Of a stretch of DNA of 64,000 nt, positions 34,118-43,507 are shown one piece after another. How positions within the stretch are numbered: the first letter of the stretch is position 1; every line of letters begins with the position of its first letter. The notes below the pieces were generated by a model. That model did not search any database. It was not told the origin of the DNA and saw only the letters and a list, made by a program, of their open reading frames with translations. Source of the stretch: CAWAMD01 sp963783045 (GTDB lineage: Bacteria > Actinomycetota > Nitriliruptoria > Nitriliruptorales > Nitriliruptoraceae); assembly GCA_963783045.1 (NCBI GenBank), contig CAWAMD010000005.1, positions 124,001-188,000 of the forward strand, in the 5' to 3' direction. The position numbers and the translations under genes are program-made.

Positions 34118-34912
34118 CTAGAAGCGGCGGGCGATGAGGCCGGCGATCCTGCGGGCCACCGCGCGGGGTGCCCGCGGCGCCGCGGCCGACTGGACCCGGT
34201 AGACGAGGCCGGGCACCGACACGGCCCGGCCCTCGGCGAGGTCGCGCAGCGCTTCGGCGACGACCTCCTCCGCCGTTCGCCACAGCGCGCGCGGGATGGC
34301 CTTCTCGTCCGCGCCGGCGGCGCGGAAGATGTCGGTGCGCGTGAACCCGGGGCACAGCGCCATCACGTGGACGCGCAGGGGTGCGAGCTCCTCGTGGAGC
34401 GCCTCGCTGAGACGAAGCACGAACGCCTTCGAGGCGGCGTAGACGGCGCCGTCGGGGACCGGCTGGAAGGCCGTCACCGACGACAGGTTCACGATCGCGC
34501 CGCCCCGTCGGCGTGCCATGGCCCCGGCGGCGGCGTGGGCCAGCAGGGTCGGTGCGACGACGTTGAGCTCGACGACATCGGCCTCGGCATCCAGGTCGTG
34601 GTCGAGGAACCGCCCGTACATCCCGGCGCCCGCGTTGTTGACGAGGAGGTCGACCGGCGCGGCCGTGTCGGTCAGGCGGGCGGCGACCCTGGCCCGCGGG
34701 CCCTGCTCGGTGAGGTCGGCCGGCAGCACCTCGACCCCCACCTCGTGCACGGCGCGGAGCGCCCTCGCGAGCGTCTCGAGCCGCGCCTCGTCCCGGGCGA
34801 CGAGGACGAGGTCGGTCCCGTCGGCAGCGAGCCGTCGGGCGAACGCCTCACCGATACCGCGGGACGCACCGGTCACGAGCGCCCGGCGGTGGCGGGACGG
34901 GCCGGCACTCAT
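34118..34912 (-). CDS. Short-chain dehydrogenase/reductase (classical SDR)
   Basis: This 264-residue classical SDR has the cofactor motif TGASRGIGEAF, NNAGAGMYG, catalytic Ser in NLSSVTAF and YAASKAF. It resembles the YqjQ/DltE-type group of SDRs with a C-terminal basic helix (PRAPRAVARRIAGLIARRF). The substrate is unknown. ATG 34912 overlaps the stop of the next gene upstream (ATGA), and the two paralogous SDRs form a coupled pair. Confidence 0.9.
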   Translation of the reverse strand: MSAGPSRHRRALVTGASRGIGEAFARRLAADGTDLVLVARDEARLETLARALRAVHEVGVEVLPADLTEQGPRARVAARLTDTAAPVDLLVNNAGAGMYGRFLDHDLDAEADVVELNVVAPTLLAHAAAGAMARRRGGAIVNLSSVTAFQPVPDGAVYAASKAFVLRLSEALHEELAPLRVHVMALCPGFTRTDIFRAAGADEKAIPRALWRTAEEVVAEALRDLAEGRAVSVPGLVYRVQSAAAPRAPRAVARRIAGLIARRF

Positions 34913-35700
34913 CTCGCCCGCCTCATGGCGATGGCGACGGCCTTGCGGCTGACGAACGACGGGACGGACCGGGAGGCCAGGCTCGCGGCCCGGTAGACCC
35001 GCCCCGGCACGACGACGGCCCGGTTCGCCGCAACGCCGTCGAGACCGGCGAGCGCCACCGCGTCGGGCTCCATCCACAGAAGGCCCGGGACGGCCGAGGC
35101 CTCGGTGGTGACGTTCGCGTTCTCCTGGAAGCTCGTGTGCGTGAAGCCCGGACACAGCGCGGTGACGCGGATCCGGTCGCCACGCAGCTCCTCGTGAAGG
35201 GCTTCGCTGAAGCTGGACACGAACGCCTTCGTGGCGCCGTAGGTGGCCATGTACGGGCTCGGCTGGAACGCCGCCATCGACGAGACGTTGAGGATCCCGC
35301 CGTGGCGGCGCTCGCGCATCGCGCTGGCCGCCGCGTGGGCCAGCCGCACCACGGCGACGACGTTGAGGCGTATCTGTGCCTCCTCACCGTCGGCGTCGAG
35401 CTCGTGAAACGACCCGACCGTGCCGAAGCCGGCGTTGTTCACGAGCAGATCGATCGGGGCGTCCGTCGCGCGCAGCCGCGTCTCGACGCGGTGGAGGTCC
35501 TCGGGGTCGGTCAGGTCGGCGACCAGGACCTCGACCTCGATGCCGTGCATGTCACGGAGGTCCGCGGCGTCCGTCTCGAGCGTCTCGGCCGACCGTGCGA
35601 CGAGCACCAGGTCGGTTCCGGCGTCGGCCAGCAGACGGACGAACTCGCGTCCGATGCCGCTCGACGCGCCCGTCACGAGCGCCCGTTGCCACGTCGCCAC
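34909..35700 (-). CDS. Short-chain dehydrogenase/reductase, paralogue of its neighbour
   Basis: The 263-residue SDR has TGASSGIGREF, NNAGFGTVG, NVSSMAAFQPSPYMATYGATKAF (read in parts: catalytic Ser, Tyr and Lys) and CPGFTHT, aligning along its length with the SDR at 34118-34912. GTG 35700 follows GGAGG at good spacing. Tandem duplication is likely. Function beyond NAD(P)-dependent oxidoreduction cannot be told. Confidence 0.9.
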   Translation of the reverse strand: MATWQRALVTGASSGIGREFVRLLADAGTDLVLVARSAETLETDAADLRDMHGIEVEVLVADLTDPEDLHRVETRLRATDAPIDLLVNNAGFGTVGSFHELDADGEEAQIRLNVVAVVRLAHAAASAMRERRHGGILNVSSMAAFQPSPYMATYGATKAFVSSFSEALHEELRGDRIRVTALCPGFTHTSFQENANVTTEASAVPGLLWMEPDAVALAGLDGVAANRAVVVPGRVYRAASLASRSVPSFVSRKAVAIAMRRAR

Positions 35701-35741
35701 GCCGATCCTCCTGCCGCCGGTGGCAGCGACGCTACCGTCGA

Positions 35742-38636
35742 TCAGCGACCGGCCCCGTGCGCGAGCCCGGCAGGACGCGCGTGGGCGGCGAGGAGGTCGG
35801 GGACGAGCTCGGAGAGGATGGGCCGGGCGTACAGGTAGCCCTGGGCCTCCTGGCACCCTCGCCGGGTCAGGTAGTCCGCCTGCGCGGGGACCTCGACGCC
35901 CTCGGCGACGACCTGCTGATCGAGCGACGCGGCCAGGGTGAGGATCGCGTTCACGACGCGCTGGTCCCGCTCGTCGGCCTCGAGCCCGGCGACGTAGGAC
36001 CGGTCGATCTTCAGGCGCGCGACGGGCAGCTGGAGCAGCGTGCCGAGGGTCGAGTACCCGGTGCCGGTGTCGTCGATGGCGACGGTGCAGCCGAGCCCGG
36101 TGATCGCCTCGCTGACACGGCGTGCCTGCTCGAGGTCCCGGATGAGGTGGGTCTCGGTCAGCTCGAGCTCGAGTCGTCGGGCCGGGTAACCGGTCTCGGC
36201 GAGGAGCCGACGAAGCGTCGGCAGCAGGCGCGGGCTCAGCAGCGTGCGGCCCGACAGGTTGACCGCGATCCGGTCGGGGCAGATCCCCTCGTCGAGCCAG
36301 CGATGCCCGTCGCGGCAGGCGGCCTCGAGGATGGCGAGGTCGAGGTCGACGATCAGGCCGGTGCTCTCGGCCGTGTGGAGGAACTCGGCCGGGCTGAGCA
36401 GCCCCCGCCGCGGATGTCGCCAGCGGGCCAGGGCCTCGAGTCCGGTGACCTGGCCCGTGGCCAGCTCGATCTGCGGCTGGTAGGCGGGGACGATCTCGCG
36501 CTCGGTCAGGGCCCGGCGCAGGTCGCGCTCGGCGCGGAGCGGGTCGCCGTGGTCACGCAGCCTCGGGTCCCACAGCAGCGTCCCGGTGCCGTCCCGCTTC
36601 GCCATGTACATCGCTGCGTCCGCCTTGCGCAGCAGCTCGGCGCGGGTCCGACCGTCGCGTGGCGCGAGAGCGGCCCCGATGCTCATGGAGGCGTGCAGCT
36701 CCGTGTCGCCGATCCGGAACGGCGGCGCCAGGGCGTCCCGCACGCGCTCGACGATGACGGCCAGGTCGTTTGGGTTCGACACGCGGCGCGCGAGCATCGT
36801 GAACTCGTCACCGCCCGTCCGGCTCACCGTGTCGCCGTGACGGAGGGCAGCGACGAGACGGGCAGCCACCTGCTCGAGGAGCGCATCGCCCGCGGGGTGC
36901 CCCAGCGAGTCGTTCACGTTCTTGAAGCGGTCGAGGTCCGCGAAGACGACCGCGAATCCCTCGGATGCGCGTGGCAGGTCGCGCAGCGCGTCGTCGAGCC
37001 GGTCCTCGAAGAGTGCCCGGTTCGGGAGTCCCGTCAGCGGATCGTGGGCGGCCCGGTGACGTTCGCGCTGGAGCAGGCGGACGGTGGCGAGTGCCGTCGC
37101 CATGTGGTGGCCCACGCCGGCGAGCGCGTCCACGGTCTCGTCGTCGGAGCGCGGCAGCGGGGCCGCCGGGCTCCAGTTCGCGATCACCACGCCGAGGAAC
37201 TCGCCAGCGTGCACGACCGGGCAGACGCACACCTGGCGGCTGTCGTAGGCCGCGAGCTCCTGGTGCACGAACCGGTCGCCGTCATCCGGACGGAAGATGC
37301 GCGGTGTCGGATCCTCCAGCATCGCGGCCAGCGCCGGGGTGTCGTCGTGGCCGATGATCAGCCGCCGGACGTGTGCCGTCTCCTCCCGGGTCCAACCGTG
37401 CAGGGCCGCCACGCGGAGCACCTCCGCCCCTTCGTCCCAGAGCAGGATGCTCGACCGGTCGGCGCCGGTCACCTCCGGAACGGCACGGGCGACGGCACGG
37501 GCGATCCCGTCCGTGTCCTGGATCGCGGCCAGCGAACCGGCGAGCTGAAGCAACGCCTCGGCGGTGCGCCGGCGCTGCCGGGCGACGGCCAGGGACGCGG
37601 CGCTGTCGAGGGCCGCCGCTGCCAGGTTCGCGTAGGCGCGCAGCGCGTCGTGCTCCTCGGGGAAGAGCTCGTGGCCGGGGGCGGAGAATGCCGCCAACCG
37701 CCCGTAGAGGTGGCCGCGGGCGGCCACGTCGGCGACCGCGACGTCGACACCGGTGCCCGTGGCCGGTGGCGCGATCTCCGCGCCGCCCCGGAGGAGAAGA
37801 CGTCCGAGGCGGTGCAGCTCGGTCTCGGTGAACCCCTCCCCGTGGATCCGCGGGGCCCGCTCGCCATCGATGGTGACGGCGAGGAGGTAGCGCTGTCCAC
37901 GCGCCGCCGAGCTGGCCCGGCTGGCGACGAGCCGCAGCAGCTCGTCGAGGTCGGTGGTGGTGGTCAAGGCGAGTGCCGTCTCCTGCAGCGACTCCAGCCG
38001 CTGCTGGAGGCCCTGCTCGCGGACGCGCTGCGGGATCCGTGTGCGGCGACCGAAGCTGAACTGGCTCCGCGGGCGCCAGTGCAGCTCGTACACGCATTCG
38101 TCGGCGCCGTCGACCTGGCAGCTGTGGTGGACGATCGCGGCCGGCGGGAGGTCGAACAGGGCCGGGACCTGCGAGAGCAGACCGGTCGTGTAGTCGCAGT
38201 CGAAGCGGCTGGGCGTGTATCCGTCGTGGAGCCGGTAGCTGACGACCGCCCGGTTCCGCCCGACCTCGCTGGCCCGCATGGTCGCCACCGTGCTGAACTT
38301 CGCGTTCGCGCGAGCCACGCTCCGCAGCACGCCGCCCGGCGAGCCGAGCGTGGTCACGATGAGCTTGATCGTGCCGCCGACCTGCTCGTGGATGACGGAT
38401 TCGCCGATTCGGCGCGCTGCCTGCGGGTCGCCGAGGGTCGCGGCGGCGGCCGCGAACAGGCGAATCTTGGCGTCGTAGCTCGACCAGGTCGCCTCGTCCT
38501 CGAGCCGGGCGACCGGTCGCGTCTCGCCGGCGCGTTCGAGGCACCGACGGACGCCGTCGTCACCGAGCAGCCCCCGCACGTAGGCGATGACGAGGCGCGT
38601 CGTTATGCCCGCCGTTTCCCGTGCCGCCCCGTCCAC
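35742..38636 (-). CDS. V4R-like/GAF-GAF-GGDEF-EAL cyclic-di-GMP protein
   Basis: The 964-residue soluble protein starts with an about 200-residue sensory domain resembling the V4R/heme-NO-binding-associated group (ending HHSCQVDGADECVYELHW), followed by two GAF domains (about 225-375 and 385-545). The GGDEF domain keeps the signature RTGGDEFTML. The EAL domain keeps EALARWRHP, the Asn of AVNLSGRTLL, ELTETHLI, IDDTGTGYSTLG (Thr replaces the common Phe), LKIDRSYV and AEGVE. Both synthesis and hydrolysis of c-di-GMP are possible. It is divergent from nothing obvious; hutH lies upstream on the same strand. Confidence 0.92.
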   Translation of the reverse strand: MDGAARETAGITTRLVIAYVRGLLGDDGVRRCLERAGETRPVARLEDEATWSSYDAKIRLFAAAAATLGDPQAARRIGESVIHEQVGGTIKLIVTTLGSPGGVLRSVARANAKFSTVATMRASEVGRNRAVVSYRLHDGYTPSRFDCDYTTGLLSQVPALFDLPPAAIVHHSCQVDGADECVYELHWRPRSQFSFGRRTRIPQRVREQGLQQRLESLQETALALTTTTDLDELLRLVASRASSAARGQRYLLAVTIDGERAPRIHGEGFTETELHRLGRLLLRGGAEIAPPATGTGVDVAVADVAARGHLYGRLAAFSAPGHELFPEEHDALRAYANLAAAALDSAASLAVARQRRRTAEALLQLAGSLAAIQDTDGIARAVARAVPEVTGADRSSILLWDEGAEVLRVAALHGWTREETAHVRRLIIGHDDTPALAAMLEDPTPRIFRPDDGDRFVHQELAAYDSRQVCVCPVVHAGEFLGVVIANWSPAAPLPRSDDETVDALAGVGHHMATALATVRLLQRERHRAAHDPLTGLPNRALFEDRLDDALRDLPRASEGFAVVFADLDRFKNVNDSLGHPAGDALLEQVAARLVAALRHGDTVSRTGGDEFTMLARRVSNPNDLAVIVERVRDALAPPFRIGDTELHASMSIGAALAPRDGRTRAELLRKADAAMYMAKRDGTGTLLWDPRLRDHGDPLRAERDLRRALTEREIVPAYQPQIELATGQVTGLEALARWRHPRRGLLSPAEFLHTAESTGLIVDLDLAILEAACRDGHRWLDEGICPDRIAVNLSGRTLLSPRLLPTLRRLLAETGYPARRLELELTETHLIRDLEQARRVSEAITGLGCTVAIDDTGTGYSTLGTLLQLPVARLKIDRSYVAGLEADERDQRVVNAILTLAASLDQQVVAEGVEVPAQADYLTRRGCQEAQGYLYARPILSELVPDLLAAHARPAGLAHGAGR

Positions 38637-38726
38637 GATCAGCTCCAGCTCGCCTTCCTTCGCCTATCGGTCACGAGCGGCGCGCCTTGAGCGAATGGGG
38701 CATTTCGGCATCGCCGGCCGGCGCGG

Positions 38727-40259
38727 TCAGGCGAGCTCGCCCACGACCTGCTCGACGGCGGCGACGAGGGAGCCGTCCTCGATCATGGTCGCCACCGCCT
38801 CGATGTCCGGCCCGATCACACGATCTCCGGTGAGCGGTGCGACGAGCGACCGGACCGCGCGGAGCGCGGCCGTGGTACCGGGAGCGGGGGAGGGGGCACG
38901 GTGCTCGGTGCCCTCGGCTGCGGCGACGAGCTCGACCGCGACGACCCGCGCGGTGTTGTCGAGGACCTCGCCGAGCTTGCGGCCGGCGCCCCACCCCATC
39001 GAGACGTGGTCCTCCTGGCTGCCGGACGTGGGGATGGACTCGATGCTGGCCGGGTGGGACAGGACCCGGTTCTCGGCGACGAGCGCCGCCGCCGTGTACT
39101 GGGCGAGCATGTAGCCGGAGTTCACACCCGGCTCGGTCGCGAGGAAGGGGGGCAGGCCGGCCGAGCGCTGCGGGTCGAGGATGCGGTCGGTCCGCCGCTC
39201 CGAGATCGAGCCGAGCTCCGTGACGGCCGCCGCCGTGAAGTCGAACGCGAACCCCAGCGGCTGCCCGTGGAAGTTGCCCGCCGAGAGCACCTCGCCGGTG
39301 TCGGGCAGGACGATCGGGTTGTCGACGACGGCGCCGAGCTCCGTGGTCATCACCCGCTCGGCGTGCGCGAGCGTGTCCCGGACGGCCCCGTGCACCTGCG
39401 GTGCGCAGCGCAGCGAGTAGGCGTCCTGGACCGCGTGGTCGAAGTCGTCGTGGTGGCTCGCCTCGATCGCGGACCCGGCCAGCAGCCGACGCAGGTTCGC
39501 GGCCGTCGCGACCTGTCCGGGGTGTGGACGCAGCCCGTGGATCTCCTCCCGGAAGGGACGCACGGAACCGAGCAGCGCCTCGACGGACAGCGCGCAGGCG
39601 ATGTCGGCGGCCTTCGTCTGCAGGCGCGCGCGGTGCAGGGCGAGGATCCCGAGGGCGAGCATGCCCTCGGTGCCGTTGAGCAGGCTCAGGCCCTCCTTCG
39701 CCTCGAGCGCGACCGGGGCGAGGCCATGGGCGGCCAGCACGTCGGCGGCCGGCCGCGGACCGCTGCCGTCGTCCAGGAACCCCTCGCCGATGACCGGGAG
39801 GGCGAGGTGTGCGAACGGGGCGAGATCACCCGACGCGCCGACCGATCCCTTGGACGGGACGACCGGGAGCAGGTCGCGGTTGAGCAGGTCGACGTAGAAC
39901 GCGACCAGCACCGGGCGGACACCGGAATGGCCCTGGGCCAGCGTCCGCGCACGCAGCAGCAGCATGGCGCGGACGACCTCGCGCTCCAGCGGCGGTCCGA
40001 CGCCGGCGGCGTGGCTGCGCAGCAGCGAGTACTGCATGGCGACCGCCTGCGCGGCCGAGATGCGGGTGTTGGCGAGCGCACCGAAGCCGGTCGTGACCCC
40101 GTAGACGACCTCACCGTGCGCGAGCGCGTCCACCACGACCTGACGGGCCGGCGCCATCCGCGCCGGGACTCCGTCGCCGACGGCGACCCGTGCGCGGTCT
40201 CGCGCGACCGCGCGCACCTCGTCGGCCGTGAGCGGTCCGCCGTCGATCGTGATCGTCAT
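38727..40259 (-). CDS. hutH: Histidine ammonia-lyase
   Basis: HutH removes ammonia from histidine to give urocanate, the first step of the pathway completed by hutU, hutI and hutG. The 510-residue protein has the MIO-forming Ala-Ser-Gly in GSVGASGDLAPFAHLAL, YGVTTGFG with the catalytic Tyr, and SGSQEDHVSMG. ATG 40259 follows GAGGAG. It lies 7 kb from the other hut genes. The 5' side contains a short tandem repeat (CCGTCCGCCATCTG). Confidence 0.97.
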   Translation of the reverse strand: MTITIDGGPLTADEVRAVARDRARVAVGDGVPARMAPARQVVVDALAHGEVVYGVTTGFGALANTRISAAQAVAMQYSLLRSHAAGVGPPLEREVVRAMLLLRARTLAQGHSGVRPVLVAFYVDLLNRDLLPVVPSKGSVGASGDLAPFAHLALPVIGEGFLDDGSGPRPAADVLAAHGLAPVALEAKEGLSLLNGTEGMLALGILALHRARLQTKAADIACALSVEALLGSVRPFREEIHGLRPHPGQVATAANLRRLLAGSAIEASHHDDFDHAVQDAYSLRCAPQVHGAVRDTLAHAERVMTTELGAVVDNPIVLPDTGEVLSAGNFHGQPLGFAFDFTAAAVTELGSISERRTDRILDPQRSAGLPPFLATEPGVNSGYMLAQYTAAALVAENRVLSHPASIESIPTSGSQEDHVSMGWGAGRKLGEVLDNTARVVAVELVAAAEGTEHRAPSPAPGTTAALRAVRSLVAPLTGDRVIGPDIEAVATMIEDGSLVAAVEQVVGELA

Positions 40260-40426
40260 CGGAGCTCCTCGCCGTCCGCCATCTGCCGTCCGCCATCTGC
40301 CGTCCCGCCCACCCGGGCGGCCCTCACGTCGCGCGTCGCGAGCCTAACGACGGCTGACGGCACGATCCGGGTGGTCCGTACCCAGCGCGCTGTGCCGGCC
40401 CGGTGACGCGTGGCACCATGGCGGCC

Positions 40427-41416
40427 ATGGCACGCATCGACATCGACGCGCTCGAAGAGGAGTGGGAGGACGACGGGGGGCAGCGCCACCCGCGCCGCCA
40501 CCAGCTCAGCGTGTCCGCTCGCGAGCGGATCGACGCCTACGACGTCGGTCGGGTCGTCGCGGTCGACCGCGGCCAGGTGACCGTCCTCTACGACGGCGAG
40601 GTCCAGCCGGCCCGGTTCGCCGGCAGCATGCGCGGGGCGAAGGTCGTCGTCGGCGACCGGGTGCGGGTGCGTCCGCGTCGGCACGAGACGGACGTGGCGC
40701 GGATCGTCGACCTGCTCGAGCGCGCAACGGTGCTCCTGCGCACGGCCGACGACGCCATGGAGGAGGAGCGGGTCGTCGTCGCGAACGCCGACCAGGTCGT
40801 CGTCGTGCTCGCGGCGGACTACCTGGAGGGCGGCGTTGGGTTCCTCGACCGGGTGCTCGTCGCCGCCGAGGCCGGCGCGCTCGACGGGGTGGTCTGCATC
40901 AACAAGATGGACCTGGCGGACGGCGAGGTCGCCGCCGTCCGGACCCGCTACGAGGCGATCGGCTACCCCGTCGTGACGACGAGCGCGGTGACGGGGGAGG
41001 GGCTCGACGACCTCCTCGGGGTGCTCGCCGAGCGGTGGACGGCCATGACCGGACACTCGGGCGTCGGCAAGAGCTCGCTCTTCAACGAGCTCGTCCCGGC
41101 GGCGGAGCGCGAGATCGGCGAGATCGGCCGGTACGGGGGTCGGCACACGACCGTCAGCAGCCGCGCCATGCGGGTGCCGGGCGTGGCCGGGGCGTGGCTC
41201 GTCGACACGCCGGGCATCCGCTCGTTCGGGCTCGGGACGATGGCCCCGCACGAGCTCGCGCGGTGCTTCCCGGAGCTCGCCGGGCTCGCCTGTGACCTCG
41301 ACGACTGCGCCCACGACGGCGAGCCGGGCTGCCGGCTCCCCGAAGCAGACATCCACCCGGCGCGGCTGGCCAGCTACCGGCGGTTCCTCGCGGCGCTGCG
41401 CGGCGGGGGCGCCTGA
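40427..41416 (+). CDS. rsgA: Ribosome small-subunit-dependent GTPase A
   Basis: RsgA is a circularly permuted GTPase that acts late in 30S maturation. Motifs appear in permuted order: G4 CINKMD, then G1 GHSGVGKSSLFNEL, then G3 VDTPGIRSFGL. The OB-fold lies at the N-terminus (about 45-90) and the C-terminal zinc site is CFPELAGLACDLDDCAHDGEPGC (read as Cys-Cys-His-Cys positions). Starts at 40403, 40418 and 40427 are all in frame; the last begins at MARIDID and none has a clear ribosome binding site. It is divergent from hutH. Confidence 0.94.
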   Translation: MARIDIDALEEEWEDDGGQRHPRRHQLSVSARERIDAYDVGRVVAVDRGQVTVLYDGEVQPARFAGSMRGAKVVVGDRVRVRPRRHETDVARIVDLLERATVLLRTADDAMEEERVVVANADQVVVVLAADYLEGGVGFLDRVLVAAEAGALDGVVCINKMDLADGEVAAVRTRYEAIGYPVVTTSAVTGEGLDDLLGVLAERWTAMTGHSGVGKSSLFNELVPAAEREIGEIGRYGGRHTTVSSRAMRVPGVAGAWLVDTPGIRSFGLGTMAPHELARCFPELAGLACDLDDCAHDGEPGCRLPEADIHPARLASYRRFLAALRGGGA

Positions 41417-41582
41417 CCGCCGCGCCGTGGCAGCCGGCACCGCGAGAGCCCGCCGGCCGGAACGTCCTGGGTCGATTTCCTCCGGACTGCTCGGAGGATT
41501 CCTACCCGGGACGCCGGCGCGGCCCGGGTGCCGACCCGTCTACGCTGGCCGGCGACGCCGAGGCCCACGTGAAGGGAGCCCT

Positions 41583-43079
41583 ATGACGGTGGACGTGCGT
41601 GCGGGACGGGACCTCCCGCCGGTGGTCCAGGAGTTCCTCGACGGGGCGGGAGCCCTCGTCATCGACGGCGAGGAGCGCGCCGCCCGCGACGGGGCGACGT
41701 TCGTCGACCTCGACCCGGCGACCGAGGACGAGCTGGCCCGGGTCCCGCAGGCCGGCCAGGCCGACGTGGACGACGCCGTCGCCGCCGCCCTGCGGGCGCA
41801 CCGCGAGCGTCGCTGGCGCGGGATCGCTCCACGGCAGCGGGCGCGGATCCTGCTGAAGGTCGCCGACCTCATCGAGCGTGACGCCGACACGCTGGGCTTC
41901 ATCGACATGCTCGACCACGGCAAGCCACACAAGCACGCCGTCGGGGAGATGCACCAGGCCGCCGAGTGCTTCCGCTACTTCGCCGGCTGGGTCGACAAGG
42001 TCACCGGCGACACCATCCCCTCGCCCGACGGCCGCTTCGTCTACTCCGTGCGCGAGCCCGTCGGCGTGTGCGCACAGATCGTCCCGTGGAACTTCCCGTT
42101 CCTGATGGCGGCCTGGAAGGTCGCACCGGCCCTGGCCTTCGGGAACACCGTGGTGCTCAAGCCGGCGGAGCAGACCCCGCTGTCCGCCCTGCTCCTGCTT
42201 CGCCTCCTGGCGGAGGCCGGCGTCCCCGACGGCGTCGCCAACCTGCTCCAGGGCGTCGGTGAGATCACGGGTGCGGCCCTCGTCGCACACCCGGACGTCG
42301 ACAAGGTCGCGTTCACCGGGTCGACCGAGGTCGGCAAGCAGATCATGCGCTCGTCCGCCGACCACCTGCACGCGGTGACGCTCGAGCTGGGCGGCAAGTC
42401 GCCGAACCTCGTGTTCTCCGACGCCGGCGATCTCGACCGCATCGCCGCGAAGGCAGCCTTCGCCTGCTTCTACAACGCCGGTGAGGTGTGCACGGCCGGC
42501 ACCCGGCTCGTCGTCGACGAGGCCATCCACGACCGGGTCGTCGAGCAGGTCGCGTCCGCGGCGGACGCCACCGTCGTCGGCCCCGGCTGGGCCGAGGGCG
42601 TGCGCATGGGGCCGCTCGTCTCCGCCGAGCAGCGGGACCGCGTCAGCGGCTACGTCGGCATCGCCCGCGAGGAAGGGGCCGAGCTCGTCACCGGCGGCGG
42701 CCCGCCCGAGGAGTACGACCGCGGCTTCTTCTTCCGCCCGACCGTCTTCGACCGGGTCGGCGCCGACATGCGGATCGCGCAGGAGGAGGTCTTCGGGCCG
42801 GTCCTCGCGATCCAGAGCTTCGCCGACGAGGACGAGGCGATCGCGCTCGCCAACGGCGTCCCCTACGGCCTCGCCGCCGCGGTGTGGACCCGCGACGTGG
42901 GCCGCGCCCACCGGGTGGCCTCGCGGCTCGAGGCCGGCACGGTCTGGGTGAACACCTACGGCGAGCTCGACAACCCCGTCTCCTTCGGCGGGTACAAGGC
43001 GTCGGGGATCGGGCGTGAGCTCGGCCCGCACGCCCTCGAGGCCTACACGCAGGTCAAGAGCGTCTGGGTCGCCACATGA
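41583..43079 (+). CDS. NAD-dependent aldehyde dehydrogenase
   Basis: The 498-residue enzyme has the ALDH motifs PWNFPFLMAAWKVAPAL, FTGSTEVGK, the catalytic Glu in LELGGKSPN, the catalytic Cys in NAGEVCTAGTR and the C-terminal FGGYKASGIGRELG. It most resembles betaine-aldehyde or phenylacetaldehyde-type dehydrogenases; the substrate is not determined. ATG 41583 follows AAGGGAG; upstream in-frame sequence is low-quality and belongs to the region after rsgA. Its stop overlaps the start of the small gene that follows. Confidence 0.93.
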   Translation: MTVDVRAGRDLPPVVQEFLDGAGALVIDGEERAARDGATFVDLDPATEDELARVPQAGQADVDDAVAAALRAHRERRWRGIAPRQRARILLKVADLIERDADTLGFIDMLDHGKPHKHAVGEMHQAAECFRYFAGWVDKVTGDTIPSPDGRFVYSVREPVGVCAQIVPWNFPFLMAAWKVAPALAFGNTVVLKPAEQTPLSALLLLRLLAEAGVPDGVANLLQGVGEITGAALVAHPDVDKVAFTGSTEVGKQIMRSSADHLHAVTLELGGKSPNLVFSDAGDLDRIAAKAAFACFYNAGEVCTAGTRLVVDEAIHDRVVEQVASAADATVVGPGWAEGVRMGPLVSAEQRDRVSGYVGIAREEGAELVTGGGPPEEYDRGFFFRPTVFDRVGADMRIAQEEVFGPVLAIQSFADEDEAIALANGVPYGLAAAVWTRDVGRAHRVASRLEAGTVWVNTYGELDNPVSFGGYKASGIGRELGPHALEAYTQVKSVWVAT

Positions 43080-43399
43080 CGACCTCGCGCAAGAGGTTCC
43101 GCCGCATCGTCCACCACGCGGCCGAGCCGAAGGTCATCGGCCGGCGCATCCACCTGGCCGCCAACTGGCAGGACGACACCGGGGGCCGGGCCCCGCGGCT
43201 CGGGCCCCGTGAGCTGATCGGCGATCAGGTGACGCGGCGCGGCCGGTTCGAGTCCGTCGACCCGCTGCGCACGCCCGAGCTGTGGAACCGCTGGCGATGG
43301 CTCGCGCTGATGGGATGGAGCGGGCTCGTGGTCGGCAGTGTCGTGAAGGCGTGGCGTCGGGTCGGTCTGCCCTCGTGGTCGGAGACCGGCGAGAGCTGA
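43076..43399 (+). CDS. Small hypothetical protein with one membrane segment
   Basis: A 107-residue basic protein of unknown family. The ATG overlaps the aldehyde dehydrogenase stop (ATGA), which argues that it is real and co-translated. A single hydrophobic stretch (WLALMGWSGLVVGSVV, about residues 75-90) lies near the C-terminus, so membrane attachment is likely. No known motif is visible. Confidence 0.6.
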   Translation: MTTSRKRFRRIVHHAAEPKVIGRRIHLAANWQDDTGGRAPRLGPRELIGDQVTRRGRFESVDPLRTPELWNRWRWLALMGWSGLVVGSVVKAWRRVGLPSWSETGES

Positions 43400-43507
43400 C
43401 GGCGCCGTCCGCGCACGACCGCTCGTCGTCCTCGAGCACGGCGTGCTCAAGTCCCCGGCCGGGGTGCCGACGGGGTGAGGGAGGCGGCTCGAACGGTGGG
43501 AGGCGGC

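Noticed and set aside
39508..39522. ACCTGTCC match to the shared promoter box
   Set aside because: It lies inside hutH coding sequence and matches only eight bases of the core, so it is taken as chance.
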